Source: Pirellulales bacterium (GTDB lineage Bacteria; Planctomycetota; Planctomycetia; Pirellulales; Thermoguttaceae). From it: a stretch of 6,998 bases of DNA. Below, one piece after another: positions 6,944 through 6,998 of this stretch (positions are counted from its first letter, which is position 1; every line of letters begins with the position of its first letter). The stretch is taken from the NCBI GenBank assembly GCA_030617125.1, contig JAUWWA010000087.1, positions 1 through 6,998 of the forward strand, written 5' to 3'. A program made the position numbers and the translations under genes. A model generated the notes under the pieces. The model was not told the origin of the DNA. It was given only the letters and a program-made list of their open reading frames with translations, and ran no database searches.

Positions 6944-6998
6944 GGGGGGGGGGCCCCGCGCCCCCCAAAACCACCCAAAAACCACCCCCCGAGGCGCC
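6944..6998. repeat. Low-complexity G/C-run tail at window edge
   Basis: A run of ten G (6944-6953) is followed by C4, GCG, C6 and then C/A-only sequence to 6990. Within the latter, CAAAACCACCC and CAAAAACCACCC are near-perfect tandem copies. The minus strand has four G-runs of three or more in this stretch, so it could form a G-quadruplex. The G10 run can also pair with C6 at 6961-6966. Such composition at the end of a window is error-prone in sequencing and assembly. I see no gene in it. Confidence 0.6.

Noticed and set aside
6869..6985. 39-codon N-terminal extension of the first M16 gene from GTG 6985
   Set aside because: It encodes only repeat-derived QIPNSK units and Pro/Gly runs from low-complexity DNA. 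Family similarity starts after GTG 6868.

Overview
The window is high-GC bacterial DNA with dense coding and four genes. Taken together, the BamA type, the paired M16B peptidase subunits, the sparse Shine-Dalgarno signals and a heptamer repeat that reads as 'IPNSK' point to a planctomycete, probably Pirellulales-like. That placement rests on remembered family resemblance, not on a search. The last ~65 bases are low-complexity and look like a contig edge.

Layout. Positions 1-133 hold a short leader with no confident promoter. Positions 134-2815 (+) encode BamA, the outer-membrane beta-barrel assembly factor. It has a signal peptide, five POTRA domains, an unusual proline-rich linker of about 100 residues and a C-terminal barrel. 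Converging on it and overlapping its end by 11 bp is rmuC (4271-2805, minus strand), a membrane-anchored coiled-coil protein with a PD-(D/E)xK-like domain. rmuC is interrupted by one in-frame amber codon at 3729-3731, while the reading frame stays open on both sides. A 127-bp gap (4272-4398) holds a plausible rmuC promoter. Positions 6868-4399 (minus strand) hold two M16B peptidase-like genes that overlap by 14 bp. The upstream one (6868-5624) has lost the zinc-binding motif. The downstream one (5637-4399) has an intact HxxEH. A strong Shine-Dalgarno for the second lies inside the end of the first. Upstream of the pair is a perfect tandem repeat of heptamers, followed by the G/C-run tail.

How the genes work together. 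The two M16 genes very likely make one heterodimer: one subunit supplies the zinc site, and the other supplies the Arg/Tyr substrate-binding pair that the first lacks. BamA builds the outer membrane. RmuC, if functional, acts in DNA maintenance. I see no functional link among BamA, RmuC and the peptidase beyond proximity. I did not find a wholly new system. The points most worth a second look are the amber codon in rmuC, the complementary split active site of the M16 pair, the BamA linker and the heptamer repeat.
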